Positions 53,495 to 63,690 of a DNA stretch of 64,000 bases are shown in pieces. The position numbers and the translations under genes are program-made. Source of the stretch: Tenrec ecaudatus (taxonomy: Eukaryota > Chordata > Mammalia > Afrosoricida > Tenrecidae); NCBI RefSeq assembly GCF_050624435.1, contig NC_134546.1, forward strand, positions 11,989,001-12,053,000, written 5' to 3'. Within the stretch, counting starts at the first letter, position 1; each line of letters opens with the position of its first letter. Under the pieces are notes generated by a model. That model was not told the origin of the DNA. It did no database searches and saw nothing but the letters and a program-made list of their open reading frames with translations.

Positions 53495-54046
53495 AAGGCC
53501 TTGCGTTGAGTTGATGCCAACTCAGAGCGACCCGACAGGACAGGGTAGACCTGCCCCTGTGAGTTTCAGAGATTGGAGCTCTTACAGCTCTTAGAGCAAT
53601 CCACACATCAATTGTATTAAACACATTTGCACATATGTTGCCATGATCCTTTTCAAAACAGTTTCTTTCTGCTTAAGCCCTTGGTATCAGCTCATTTTTC
53701 CCCTTCCTCCCCCATCCCTGTGAACCCTTGGTAAATGATAAATGATTATTATTTTCATAGCTTACACTGTTCGCTATCTCCTTTCACTCACGTTTTTGTT
53801 GTTTGTCCCTCTAAGGGTGGGGGTTATCCGTTGATCACTGTGATCAGTTCCCTGTTTCTCCCCCTTTACCCCCCACCGTCCCCTTAATCTCATGGCATCA
53901 CGACTCCCATTCCTGTTCCTGAAGGGGTTATCTGTAGATTGTAGAAAGCCTGGCCTTTCTCTCTGGCTGGTGGATTTGAGCTGCTGACCTTGCTGTTGGC
54001 AGTCAAACGTGTAAGCCCTGTAAGCACAACACCACCAGGTCCTCAA
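53495..54046 (-). mobile_element. AfroSINE split by an L1 tail
   Basis: Right half in element terms (53495-53570): 'gcgttgagttgatgccaactcagagcgacccgacaggacagggtagacc'. Left half (53943-54046): 'ggctggtggatttgagctgctgacc', 'acaacaccaccaggtcctc'. The L1 tail sits between them. Confidence 0.8.
53571..53942 (-). mobile_element. Young-type L1 3' end inside AfroSINE
   Basis: 'ggagctcttacagctcttagagcaatccacacatcaattgtattaaacac', 'cttaagcccttggtatcagctc', 'aaggggttatctgtagattg' parallels 21395-21715. Its poly-A is lost and no target duplication is clear. Confidence 0.75.
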
Positions 54047-56067
54047 GTGTGCATTAGACGCACCCCCCCTCCCGGCCCAAATAACCCAAGGCATTATGGG
54101 AGAAATTCCCTATTGAAGGAGAGGCGTTTGGGGCCACAAGAGATCTGTCTCTGGTGGGACAGAGGTGGGATGGGAAGAACTCATTAGGCGTCTTCATGGA
54201 TGGTAGACAATCCAATTTCTGAGTTCTTTATGCCTGATAAAAATTCTCTTCTATGAATCTGCTTAACCCAAAGGCCTCCAATCCCGGTGCTCCCCTCCTC
54301 TCTCATTCCCTCCTTTGCTGGACTCCCTTCCACTCGGTTCTCATCTCTCTGTCCTGTCTCGTCACCTCTTCTCGCCCCGCTACTTCATTCACTTTGCCCC
54401 CTGTTTCATTCAACGGCTGTGTGTGCAGGTACCGAGTTGGGCAGAGAGACGGAGTGGGTGTCTCTGTCAATGACAGCGGGGACGTCTGCAGCTTGCTTGA
54501 ATCACAATCACAGGGTTAAAAATAACAGCGAAGCCTTCCCCCACCCCGCCACCGCTGCCATACCTCCCTCCCTGTGCGCCTTATAGACGGCCACTCTTCT
54601 TAATGGCCAGGGGACCTTCCCAGGGTCTCCTTTTGTTGAAAACAATCTTGCTTATTTACGTGGTTGTGGTTGTTAGGAATACACACAGCAAGGCATACCT
54701 TCGTGGGTTTCTTTATGCACGAACAAGCAAACCCACATGTCAACCCCCCCCCTGCGCAGGCTGTTCTATTCCTTGCCTTTTAAATGCATTTAATATATCT
54801 CGAAACCCTTTCATTTTTATTCATTTTTAACCAGAACAGAGTCAAGGCAGGGCTTTGGAGGAGACAGGCATTGTACAGGCACACAGCACAAGGAAGGGAA
54901 GGGCGTTTTATCTGAAGAGACCAGCCCTGGCAGAGCAGCGAGGACACGACATTGCGCGGGGTGCCCAGGGAGTCTGGTCCTTGCGAACTACTGAAGGTGC
55001 CGGAGGCAGCGAGGGGCGAGTTCAGAGAAGGGTCCGGTGAATTGCTGAAGACATTGTGGCTTTGTCGGCAGGAGATGGAAACGAGGTTTGGGCATGAGCA
55101 CGGTGAGGCTGACCACGGCTGCAGTGTGGGTGGCGTTGCTTGGGACCCAGTGACCATGCTGCAGACAGGCAGACGGCCCAGGGCAAGGTCCCGGTGGTCA
55201 GCCAATCCTAGCCATGACGATGGCCATGACCGTGGAGAAGGAGAGGGGAATAAGAAAGACAGTAAGGGAATAAAGCAGACCGTAGTGGGCCTCACCCGGT
55301 TGTGAGGGGTGAGGGAGGAGTCTAGAGAAGACTCACACCGGGGCCACACGGACTCCACAGACAGCACCCTACTCCACCCGTTTTGGCAGATGCCTCTGTC
55401 TCGGCTTTGCTGGCAAATGCTTAGGAATGTGGCCTGCATGCAGATGGGGTTGGCCCATGAAGACACAGTAGAAGTCGTTCCGTGGGGAGTCATTCTTTTA
55501 GGGGACCCTTTTTAAAGGGGCTTCAGCTGGTTGGTCACCTCTATGCCGCCTCCAACATGGATGTAGAGGCTGGGACGACAACGGGCATCTTGAGACCACG
55601 AGGCACACTGGAGGATGGAGGCAGACACCCCCCACCCACACCCCCAACCCCTTCCAGAACAAGGATGGGCAAGAAGAAACCATGGGGTTGTCATGCCAGC
55701 CTGGGTTGTCCATCTTGGGGTCTCCTTTACTTAAGGAAAAATAGTTATTCTCTTTTGTTTCAGTCCTAGGCGTTTGGCATTGGGGGTATGGATAGCTCCC
55801 ATGTAGGATTCTCACCACCCAGGTGGGTGATCTGGTCTCAGTTCCTGGCTGATGCCCCTCATGTGGAACCACTACCCATCTGCTAATGGAGGCTGAGTAG
55901 GTTTCAGCTGAGCTTCTGGCTAAGACAGAGGACAAAGAAAGGTCTGACAATCTACTTGCAAAAATCAGCCAATGAAAACCCAAGGGGCTGATCCCATGGT
56001 GAAAGGGGTCCTCTTGAGTCCAGAGCTTCCTTGACAGCAATTAACCATGGCAGCGACCACTAGTGCT
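54047..56067. other. 2-kb block without recognised repeats, GC-rich
   Basis: The longest stretch with no assignment. It contains a minus-strand frame of 237 codons (54780-55493) and another of 180 codons (55498-56040). Both are rich in Ser, Pro and Leu with no domain, signal or transmembrane segment that I can defend. A T-rich, AATAAA-lacking boundary lies near 54780. Possibilities include a 3' UTR, a long noncoding RNA, or an unrecognised repeat. I cannot choose. Confidence 0.3.
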
Positions 56068-56365
56068 GTGTTAGGCTGGGCTGACTAGAGAAACAAACCC
56101 AGAGCCACTCATCGATGTGCAAGAGAGAGTTTTATATCATAGAGCAATTGCATATTGAGAAAGCATCCCATCCCAGGCCAGATCAAGTCCACAGTACAAT
56201 ATTAGCCCGCATGTCCGATACTAGTCTACAGATTCCTCTTCAGACTCACACAGCACATGCAATGATTCCAAATGCAGGAAGATCCCAGGCCGGTGGATGA
56301 AAAGCCTTGTGGATCCAATGCCGGTGGAAGCATCTCAGTGCAGGTGCAGGTCTCCAAGTGGATCC
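56068..56365 (-). mobile_element. MaLR-like LTR (family B), 3' half
   Basis: 'tgtgttaggctgggctgactagagaaacaaacc' to 'gtggatccaatgccggtggaagcatctcagtgc' and 'aggtctccaagtgg'. The LTR's 5' half is absent on the right. Confidence 0.7.
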
Positions 56366-56429
56366 TCAACAGAGTAACCCACCACTACGTGTTTGCACCA
56401 CCTGGGACCCCATACAATCAAATAAACAA

Positions 56430-56510
56430 AACTCCCTGCCATGGGCCCTGCAGGACAGAGTGGAGCTGTTCTTGTGGGTTTCTGAGATTGTAATTCTCTT
56501 TTTCTTCCAT
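56430..56510 (-). mobile_element. AfroSINE fragment
   Basis: 'cctgccatgggccctgcaggacagagtggagctgttcttgtgggtttctgagattgtaa' is the reversed 3' third only. Confidence 0.6.
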
Positions 56511-56969
56511 TTAGGTATTTCATGAAGCCATTTATTGCTTTAAATGTGTCACCACGAACATTTTCACATACACTCCATGCCGTGAAGGCCTCGCTGTTCA
56601 CCACCTAGTAACTGTGAACCCACACGGGGACTGTTTGCCTGTGTCACCAATGGGCCATGAGTTTAATACAACAAAGGCTCTGGGCTGCGTTCTGGATATT
56701 GGCCAGAATACTCATCATACCTGCTTGGTGTCACTGTAATGGACATTAGTTGCTGGCCACCTTCCCCCCACCCCAATTTTTGTGGATGAGAGTACCATAT
56801 TTGGCCTATCATTTCTATCTTAGCGTTAGCAGGTCCCACACCGTACTAACTCTAAATAACCACACACAATTTTGTTTTACTTCTTGATACATAACTTCAG
56901 AAGATGCTCAAGGTTGGAGTGCTTTGGTGAGTGGGAGTCACATACTGAAAGGGGGGTGTAGCCACTGAC
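56511..56969. other. Unrecognised sequence
   Basis: No family recognised. Confidence 0.3.
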
Positions 56970-57088
56970 CCGGTAACTCTTTACGGGAGCAGACAGCCCC
57001 CTCTTTCTCCTGTGGTAGGTTTGAACTGCTGACCATGCACTTAGCAGTTCAACGTGCCACCCACCATGCCATGATGGCTCCTAGGGTC
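56970..57088 (-). mobile_element. AfroSINE, 5' half
   Basis: 'taactctttacgggagcagacagccccctctttctcctgtgg', 'gtttgaactgctgaccatgcacttagcagttcaacgtgccacccaccatgccatgatggctcct' reversed; the 3' third is missing. Confidence 0.8.
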
Positions 57089-58029
57089 TCCTTAGATACA
57101 ATTGACAGAGTTCCCCTTAGCAGACCTGAGCAATGAGGTGGGGTTTTCAACACTCCTCAGCAGATCCTCCTGCTTTTAAATTCTGAGGCACAGGCTTAGC
57201 ACAGGGCTGTGTGGTTCTTTCCCCATCCCCCGTCTGAGCCACAGGCAATGGCTGTCTCCAGCTCCATCAGGGGCCTTCACACCTCATTTGTTGCATCTCC
57301 TACCCCCTCTGAGTCCTTTTACCTGGGTCTGCCAACCAGTTAGCACCTCCACAGAACCGGAGGGGGCATGAGCTGCTTTCCATGGCAGGGAGCCAGGCAC
57401 AGGAAGAGAGGGCACTCCTGAGCACCCATCGCCCTCCCTTGTCCCTCCCTGGCTCTCCTCTTCTCTCTTCACCACCTACCTCCCCTCCCCTGAGAAACTG
57501 GCATCAAGAGGGATGCTAGGGTGTCAGGGAAACAGCTGAGAGGATTTGTTAGGCAAAGGCAGCCGCTGTCTTTCTCTGACTTTCTGTCCCCATTTCCTAG
57601 GAGGATATGATGCTCAGGGGTGGGGTGGGGTGTGTGGTGGTGTGTGTGTGTTTAACGTCACGTCTCCCCACTTTTCTCTAATTTCATCACGAGGGTAACT
57701 TAGTCTTGAAGACATGATCCTAGGCTGGGCGGGACACAGGACCTCGGAATCCTTGAGCAGGAAGTTTTTATTGTAGGAACGATTAGAGGATAGAGTTTGG
57801 GGAAGGCAGAAAAGAAGAACCGACTGTATAAAAGTGTCACCAGAGTGACCTGGGCTCGCCAGACGTAAAGCCCGAGAAGGAGCAGGGGGCTGCAGGGAGG
57901 GAGTGGAGAGCCTCCCCCATCCCATCCTCGCGAGAAAGACGGGGCTTGCTACTCCCATCCCGAGTTCCAGTCTTGGCAACGCACAGGTGTGGGGTTTCCC
58001 TGCCTGACAGGGTCACCGGGAGATGGAGT
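57089..58029. other. Unrecognised sequence
   Basis: A TG-rich run at 57621-57650. The minus frame 57614-57979 (121 codons) begins in that run and has no domain. No repeat recognised. Confidence 0.3.
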
Positions 58030-58200
58030 CGGTTTGGTGGCAGAGTTTGGTTTTGAGTGTGGTCCGCTGACTCCAAGGTTGGTGGGTCAACCCCCACCAG
58101 CTGCTTCCTGGGAGATAGATGAGGCTGTGCACGCCTCTGACGATGAATCTTGGAAACCCTGTATGGGTCGCTATGAGTTGGAATCGACTAGATGACATCG
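58030..58200 (+). mobile_element. AfroSINE
   Basis: 'ctgactccaaggttggtgggtcaacccccaccagctgcttcctgggag', 'tggaaaccctgtatgggtcgctatgagttggaatcgactagatgacatcggg'. A good 3' half with a weak head. Confidence 0.85.
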
Positions 58201-58227
58201 GGTTAATATATATTTTAATTGACAATT

Positions 58228-58400
58228 GGAAGGAACCCTGGTAGCACAGTGGTGAAAGCACTCGGCTGGTAACTGAAAGGTTGGCAGTTCAAATACACTA
58301 GCCACTCAGTGGTGCAAAAGCCTTGGACAGCTGCTTTGTTAAGATTATGACTTTGGGGGCCCCTTTGGGGCTGTTCTACCCCAGCATCTAGGGTCAGCAG
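58228..58400 (+). mobile_element. AfroSINE, tandem neighbour
   Basis: 'ggaaccctggtagcacagtggtgaaagcactcggctggtaactgaaaggttggcagttcaaatacactagcc' then 'gactttgggggcccctttggggctg'. It follows the previous copy by 27 bp in the same orientation. Confidence 0.85.
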
Positions 58401-58439
58401 GCCTCTGAATGAGCTTGACAGCATGGTAGAGCCCTCTGG

Positions 58440-58800
58440 TGGGAAATATCTGGGTACTTGGCTTTGCACAGGAGAAAGACTTCACACAGAAGCCTGGATT
58501 GTGATTGATAAAGGACAGAAGCAGTTTCTGGTTTTCCACAGGCCCCCTCAGGGCACTTCACACCCACACTGGAGACCTGAGGCCAGAGAAACCCGCTGAG
58601 GAGCAGCTTGGAAAGGAGGGGGTGTGGTGGTCTCCCAATTTTGGCTTTTTTGGGTCCTCTGCTAGGAGGCGTGCTCAGAGGTACTGATTGACCCCATTGG
58701 CGTAATTAAGCCCGCCTGGTCTAGATTGGGGCCCACCCAGGTGTACTGGCTTCCTGGCTCAAGGGCCTGAATTTGTGGCATGCCCTGTAGCCTTTATCAG
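58440..58800 (-). mobile_element. ERV-like LTR (family D)
   Basis: 'aggagaaagacttcacacagaagcctggattgtgattg', 'agaagcagtttctggttttccacagg', 'gattgaccccattggcgtaattaagcccgcctggtctagattgg' matches 37985-38330 in order. The ends were not fixed. Confidence 0.45.
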
Positions 58801-59139
58801 CTTCCAGTAATGGGCGTGGGGTTGGGGGGTGGGGAGGCCTTGGCATGTCGAGGGACAACCCCTGGTTTCTGCCTCTAGTTGCCTAACAAGCACACACCAC
58901 CACCAGCTGCTTGGGCCCAAAGTGAGCACCGCAGAGCTCTGCACCATCCATGGGCGCCCGGCTCTAGACAAGGGAGCACACGCATTCAGACCGCTCCAGG
59001 AGCAAGGAGGGGGAGGAGGCCAGTACTCCTTGTTATCCTTCTCAGTTTCACCAACCACACAAATAACTCTTCCTCTCCGGAATGGGTTAAAGGGGATGGT
59101 AAGGACAGATGAGGAGTAATGCAGCAACTCTCAGCTATT
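58801..59139. other. Unrecognised sequence
   Basis: No family or exon recognised; the 96- and 122-codon frames here overlap on opposite strands. Confidence 0.3.
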
Positions 59140-59200
59140 TTAGTATCTATCTATCTATCAATCGATCGATCTATCTATCATCGATCTATCATCATCGATC
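59140..59200 (+). repeat. (TCTA)n/(ATCG)n microsatellite
   Basis: TCTA repeats interspersed with ATCGATCG and ATCATCG blocks. Confidence 0.95.
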
Positions 59201-59745
59201 TATCATGGCTAATGTTATGTGCCAACTTGGCTGGGCTATGATTCTCAATGGTTTGGCAGACATTGGACTAATTGCTCTTCCATGTGTAATATAATTTAAT
59301 CATCTTCCGTCTTGTGATCTGATGTGAGCAGCCCACGAGTTGTAAAGCCAGTCAGTTGAAACCCAATCAACTGAAAGGCAATCTGTTTCCTTGGAGGTAG
59401 GGCCTGGCTCCAGAACAAGTGACTGTCCTTGCAAGGCTCATGTTCTTCAGCTCATAGCTAACCCACTAGCCCCTGACCTTGGTGCTTTGGGCCATGAGCC
59501 AGCAGCTTGCCATCAGATCTGCAGCCCCGTGCGTCAGCAATCTGCTTTTTCTAACCTGCTGATTTGGGGTTCATCAGCCTCTGCAAGCAGATAGTCAGGA
59601 AGCACCTCCAGTCTATTACCTGACCCACAGGTCTTAGACTTGGCTTTCTCCATGACTGTGTGAGTCTTTTCTCTGGAAGAAAAAAATCTCTATTTATATA
59701 GATAGGCGTCACTGATTTTGCTATTCAAGAGAACCCAGGCTAAGG
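59201..59745 (+). mobile_element. MaLR-like LTR, MLT1-related subfamily
   Basis: 'tcatggctaatgttatgtgccaacttggctgggctatgattctcaatgg' is a typical MaLR start. The end is 'tctctatttatatagataggcgtcactgattttgctattcaagagaacccaggctaa'. About 545 bp. Flanking microsatellites at both sides hide any duplication. Confidence 0.6.
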
Positions 59746-59840
59746 CTCTGTCTGCTTATCTATCTATTGCTCTAACTTTAAGTCATCTTTCTAATGCACC
59801 CATTTATCTGTGTCATCTGTCATCTTTCACCCACTCACTC

Positions 59841-59842
59841 AA

Positions 59843-59891
<49 letters not shown>
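59841..59891 (+). repeat. (CTAT)n microsatellite
   Basis: About twelve uninterrupted CTAT units; with this purity it is likely to vary in length between individuals. Confidence 0.95.
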
Positions 59892-59984
59892 AAGTTGAAG
59901 CTTAAGAAAAAGTCAAGAAATACACAAAAGTCAAAGTGTGATCTTGAGTGTATCCAATTTGAGTTTAGAGACAATCTCAAGGAT

Positions 59985-60110
59985 TGATGCATTGGACACT
60001 GATGACTGAAGACCACACGAGTTGGCGTGACTGGGAGGACATCAAGAACGTCATCCATGAAGAAAACAAAAGGTCGCTAAAAAAGATAGAAAATAAGCAC
60101 CTAACCGGTG
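59985..60110 (+). pseudogene. RTE ORF2 upstream fragment
   Basis: 'cattggacactgatgactgaagaccacacgagttggc', 'gaggacatcaagaacgtcatccatgaagaaaacaaaaggtcgc' matches the RTE segment between endonuclease and reverse transcriptase. It continues at 60765 after inserted sequence. Confidence 0.65.
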
Positions 60111-60264
60111 TATGCATTTTAAGATTTTTGGTAAACCTGGCCAAGTTTTTCTCTGTGAAAGTTATTTTTATTGATTTGCATCCCCAGCTGCTGTGCATGG
60201 CATTTATACTGCCTTTGTTTTGTCTTGTTGACGTTTGTAGATTCTGCAGTCATTGTTATACATA

Positions 60265-60283
60265 TGTATCACACACACACACA

Positions 60284-60321
<38 letters not shown>
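60265..60321 (+). repeat. (CA)n microsatellite
   Basis: A 50-bp CA run with one CCCA interruption. Confidence 0.95.
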
Positions 60322-60325
<4 letters not shown>

Positions 60326-60715
60326 AGGCCATTATAAAGATGGGAATTAAAGGAAACCCCAAGATTGGAATGTAACACCTTGCCATTAGATCTCCTTCTG
60401 GACCCACCTTCAATTGATCCAAAATCTAAAATAGTGTTTGCTTTTTCTTAGATTGAGGTCTTTCGCTGTTTTTGTTTGCTCATGGTTGCTCCCCTTTCCC
60501 TCTGCTCTTTGTCCTCACTTCATATGTTTTTCATTATAGGGAAGCCAGGGTTACAAAGACAGTAACTGAAATAATAATTATCTGGGGTAACTGGTACAAG
60601 AAGGAAGAACATGTCCCCATGTTGACTGTGGTGATGATTGTACAGCCCTTCTTAATATTACCGAGTGGTTGAATTGTATGATGTCTTAATTGAAGCTTAA
60701 AAAACTAATTAAACA
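60322..60715 (+). mobile_element. Old L1 3' end
   Basis: 'gaatgtaacaccttgccattagatctccttctggacccacc', 'gtcctcacttcatatgtttttcattatagg', 'ctgtggtgatgattgtacagcccttc', 'attgtatgatgtcttaattgaag' and an A-rich end. Similar to 36440-36760. Confidence 0.6.
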
Positions 60716-60998
60716 TATTAAGAAGCATCAATGTCACTTTGAGGACTAAGGTGATTTTCAATCACTTCAAAAAACAACCGAAAGTCAGAAGGAACTCTGA
60801 AACTTACCCTTGAGCACAGAGTAACTAAAGTAAAGGGAAGAAATTGTGAAGTGAAAGATCCTGTAAAAAATAAAGTATTAGAATAAATCATGCAAGGTCT
60901 GGCATCAGAGTGAAGACCAGGCTCAGCTCTTCTTGAACGGAAAGAACTGAAGAACACGCTAAAGCCTCATGTTAAGATAGTGAAGGATTTTATGGGTT
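60716..60998 (+). pseudogene. RTE fragments, rearranged
   Basis: 60716-60762 ('gcatcaatgtcactttgaggactaaggtg') comes from the C-terminal third. 60765-60998 ('gtcagaaggaactctgaaacttacccttgagcacagagtaactaaag' and 'gaaagaactgaagaacacgctaaagcc') resumes the segment begun at 59985. The order is therefore not collinear with one RTE. Confidence 0.65.
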
Positions 60999-61000
60999 AA

Positions 61001-61105
61001 ATGAGGAGCCCTTGTGGTGCAGAGGTTAAGCACTGGACTGCCAACCACAAGGTCAGTGGTTTGACCCCACCAGCTCCTCTGTGGGATGAAGATGAGGCAG
61101 GATGC
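61001..61105 (+). mobile_element. AfroSINE 5' half
   Basis: 'gaggagcccttgtggtgcagaggttaagcactggactgccaaccacaaggtcagtggtttgaccccaccagctcctctgtggg' is one of the cleanest heads and B boxes here; the 3' half is missing. Confidence 0.85.
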
Positions 61106-61770
61106 TTCCTGAAGGATGTCCAGGGCTGGGACTCCACTCTGCGGTTACATTCCAGACTAGATATTGCCTGAGCTGTCAATGAAATGGATTGACCCACCAG
61201 TGTCTGCAGCCGTGAGCTCAGCTGTGGCCATGATTGGGTGGGGCTGGACTGGGCAGTGCTGTTAGGAGTAGGAACAGACCCGAAGGACCTACCAACAAAA
61301 GCAACATTCTGGTACCATTGTCTCCTTTTCCTCACAACTATCAGCGCTAGCCACGCGGGGATCAACGGAAGCCTGGCAGTGGAGGGGCGTTGGGCCCTTT
61401 GCTGAGGCCAATAGGTTCACTCACAGAATCATAAGTTGCTGCATTGCCACTGGGGCCTGTGTACTAAATCCTAGGAAATGTCCTTGGGATTTGGATAAGT
61501 GCCCTTATTTCTCTCTTGTACTGATAAGTCTCAGGAATAGTTACGATATATCATCTATTTATCTATACTTATTACATGCGTATACACAGATGATGTGTGC
61601 ACACCTGTGTATTTATATTCATAGATATGTGTATTATACATACGTGCATTATATAGGCTTGAGTAAGACCTGGGGTCCGTGGGGTTGCGGGGTGTCATCT
61701 GTAATGTGTGTGTGTGTGTGTGTGTGTTTTGGGAAAAGTGCTGGGGGTCTTGGGTGTGTAGACCCAGTGT
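61106..61770. other. Unrecognised sequence with a TG tract
   Basis: A (TG)n run at 61706-61728. A 122-codon minus frame (60997-61365) includes AfroSINE sequence and is not a gene. Confidence 0.3.
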
Positions 61771-62080
61771 ATTAGTTTCCCGTGCCTGCGGAAATGCATG
61801 ACCACAACGTCATGGCTTCAAATAGCACAGATTTATTTCCTTACCTAAATTCCAAGTCATAGCATGTGACTTTTCCCCTCTTAGCTCTAGGGCAGGGTCG
61901 GTTCCTTGCCTTTTCTAGCTGCTATGGGAGGTGGCCTGCACTTCTTGGCTTGTGGCTTCGTCTTTCACTTTCGAAGTCTTCAGAGAAGCAACTTACAATC
62001 GCTCTGACCTTTGCTTCTGTCATGACATTTCCCTCCCAGACTCCATCCTCCTACCTCCCTCTTATAAAGGCCCTGGTGCA
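61771..62080 (-). mobile_element. MLT/MaLR-like LTR
   Basis: 'gtgtattagtttcccgtgcctgcggaaatgc', 'ggcttcaaatagcacagatttatttccttacc', 'ggttccttgccttttctagctgctatgggaggtgg', 'cttggcttgtggcttcg' is an old placental LTR reversed; the same family lies at 25-195 in the other orientation. Confidence 0.6.
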
Positions 62081-63003
62081 GCTGGGAGACAAAGGGGGTG
62101 TCTAGCGTCACCCCTGTGTGTCACAACGTTTCCACTCCTCAGCTGGCTGCTCTTTGGGCCATTTTGGGCTAGTGGTGAGAGTGGGCACCTGGTGGGTTTG
62201 AGTTAAGGCAACTAGACAATCCCTCCTTGGTGTTGTCAGCTGGATTTTGCCATTGTAAAAGCTGGCACTTTCCGGCATGGAGCTTAGGTGGCTCCTTGGA
62301 GAGCAGCCCCTCATTGAGGATGTCTTGCAAGCAGCTCTCTGGATGCTCCTCCACTCTGGCGGGATCCTGACCCCTGCAATCCCGAGGAACGAGCTGATTT
62401 AGCTCCCCACTGCAGGGCTTGTTTTCTCCTCTAGGAGGCACTATTGGACAAGCCCTGGAGAGGATGCAAGTAAACTTTCTCAGCCGGGTACTTCACCTCT
62501 GGCACAAACACAGCATCTTTGTTCTCATAAACCTATGCTGCCAGGCCAACACCCACACTCCCACCTCTAGGAGAACAACCGTCTCTTGACCTTAAGGCTT
62601 CCTAGGTGAATGGCAGACATCAGTTCAACTATGCCCCCCTCCCCATGCTGCCGAGACAGAGCGACAGCCCCTGGGTTCCCATAGAGCAATCTCACTGGCC
62701 TAGAGATAAAAGACAGCTTGGCAGACACCCTCATTTAGCTCCTTCCACCTCAGGGCGACGAGACTCACAGCCCTGCTCCCTCCAAAGAAACCCTCTAGTC
62801 ACACCTCCTCTTTCCCCATGATTGTGCGCGTTCTCTCTGAGGTAAGGTTTTTAAGAGTTCTGCCAATGGTTCGGGCACACCTGTTTGTGCAAATTCTATG
62901 GGATGGTTAATCTAACAACTCACTTGGGCCTCTGCACTCTGCTACCTTAGGGTGCCATGGTAACAATGTTATTTCCTGTTTGGTTTGCTAATAAACTCAC
63001 ATG
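62081..63003. other. Unrecognised sequence
   Basis: No family recognised. A minus frame of 90 codons (62169-62441) has no features. Confidence 0.3.
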
Positions 63004-63160
63004 GGGTCCTGCGGGTGTAGTAGTGCACAGGCCCTGGGCGACCACGTGGAAACATTCTACCAGGTTTGAGCCCAGCAGCCGCTCTGTGGGAGAAGGAGGT
63101 GGCAGTCTACATCCATGAAGATGACGGCTGTGGGTACCCATGGCACACCATGCCCTCTAG
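63004..63160 (+). mobile_element. AfroSINE, degraded
   Basis: 'ggggtcctgcgggtgtagtagtgcacaggc', 'ccaggtttgagcccagcagccgctctgtgggagaaggaggtggcagtctacatcc' then 'gatgacggctgtgggtacccatggca'. The 3' 'cgactc' motif is replaced. Confidence 0.8.
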
Positions 63161-63374
63161 TGTTGCTGTGTGTGTGTGTGTGTGGGGCGGTTGACTCTAC
63201 TGCAGTGGGTTTGCTTTAATTTGGGTTTACTGGGGATGGCTACTGGATTGGTGTTTAGGGAAGGCCTTTCTGGAAAGATGCCATCTAAGCCAAGAGCCAC
63301 GTGGGTGGGGGTGGTGATGAGTGGGTGGGGGCGGAATACAGCCAATCATAGCCAAAGCTGGTTGAAATAGCATG

Positions 63375-63690
63375 CTACCCAGAGGAAACAGCAAGTGCAA
63401 AGGCCCTCAGGCAAGTGTGGCACAGTGTAGCATTGTCAGAGAGCTAGTGTGAGTAGGGCCAATTGAAGGAGGGAGTGGTAGGAGTTGAGGTCACTGTGGT
63501 GAGGGGGGCCCAGGTTACAGCTGGAATAAAAAAGACTTGACTTTTACCCTCTATGGGAGAGGAACCCATTGGTGGGTTTTGAATAAGGTGGTGGCATGAT
63601 TTTATTGCAGCTGATTTCTGCTTTTAGAGGGCCAGGGCAGAAGCAGGGAGACCAGTTAGTAAGACAGGTCTGGTGTGGAGGGCCATTCCT
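63375..63690 (+). repeat. Ancient mammalian repeat
   Basis: 'cccagaggaaacagcaagtgcaaaggccctcagg', 'ggagtggtaggagttgaggtca', 'gacttttaccctctatgggagagg', 'cccattggtgggttttgaataagg', 'gcagaagcagggagaccagttagtaag' matches a common old placental repeat. Conserved order, no coding capacity. I cannot give its name with confidence. Confidence 0.55.

Noticed and set aside
53210..53520. 117-codon plus-strand ORF with 'MHTVYMHTVYMH' repeat text
   Set aside because: The repeats translate short tandem copies of 'catgcacaccgttta', and there is no supporting feature.
59140..59891. CRISPR-like array (repeats separated by spacers)
   Set aside because: These are TCTA/CTAT microsatellites flanking an LTR in vertebrate DNA; there are no regular spacers.
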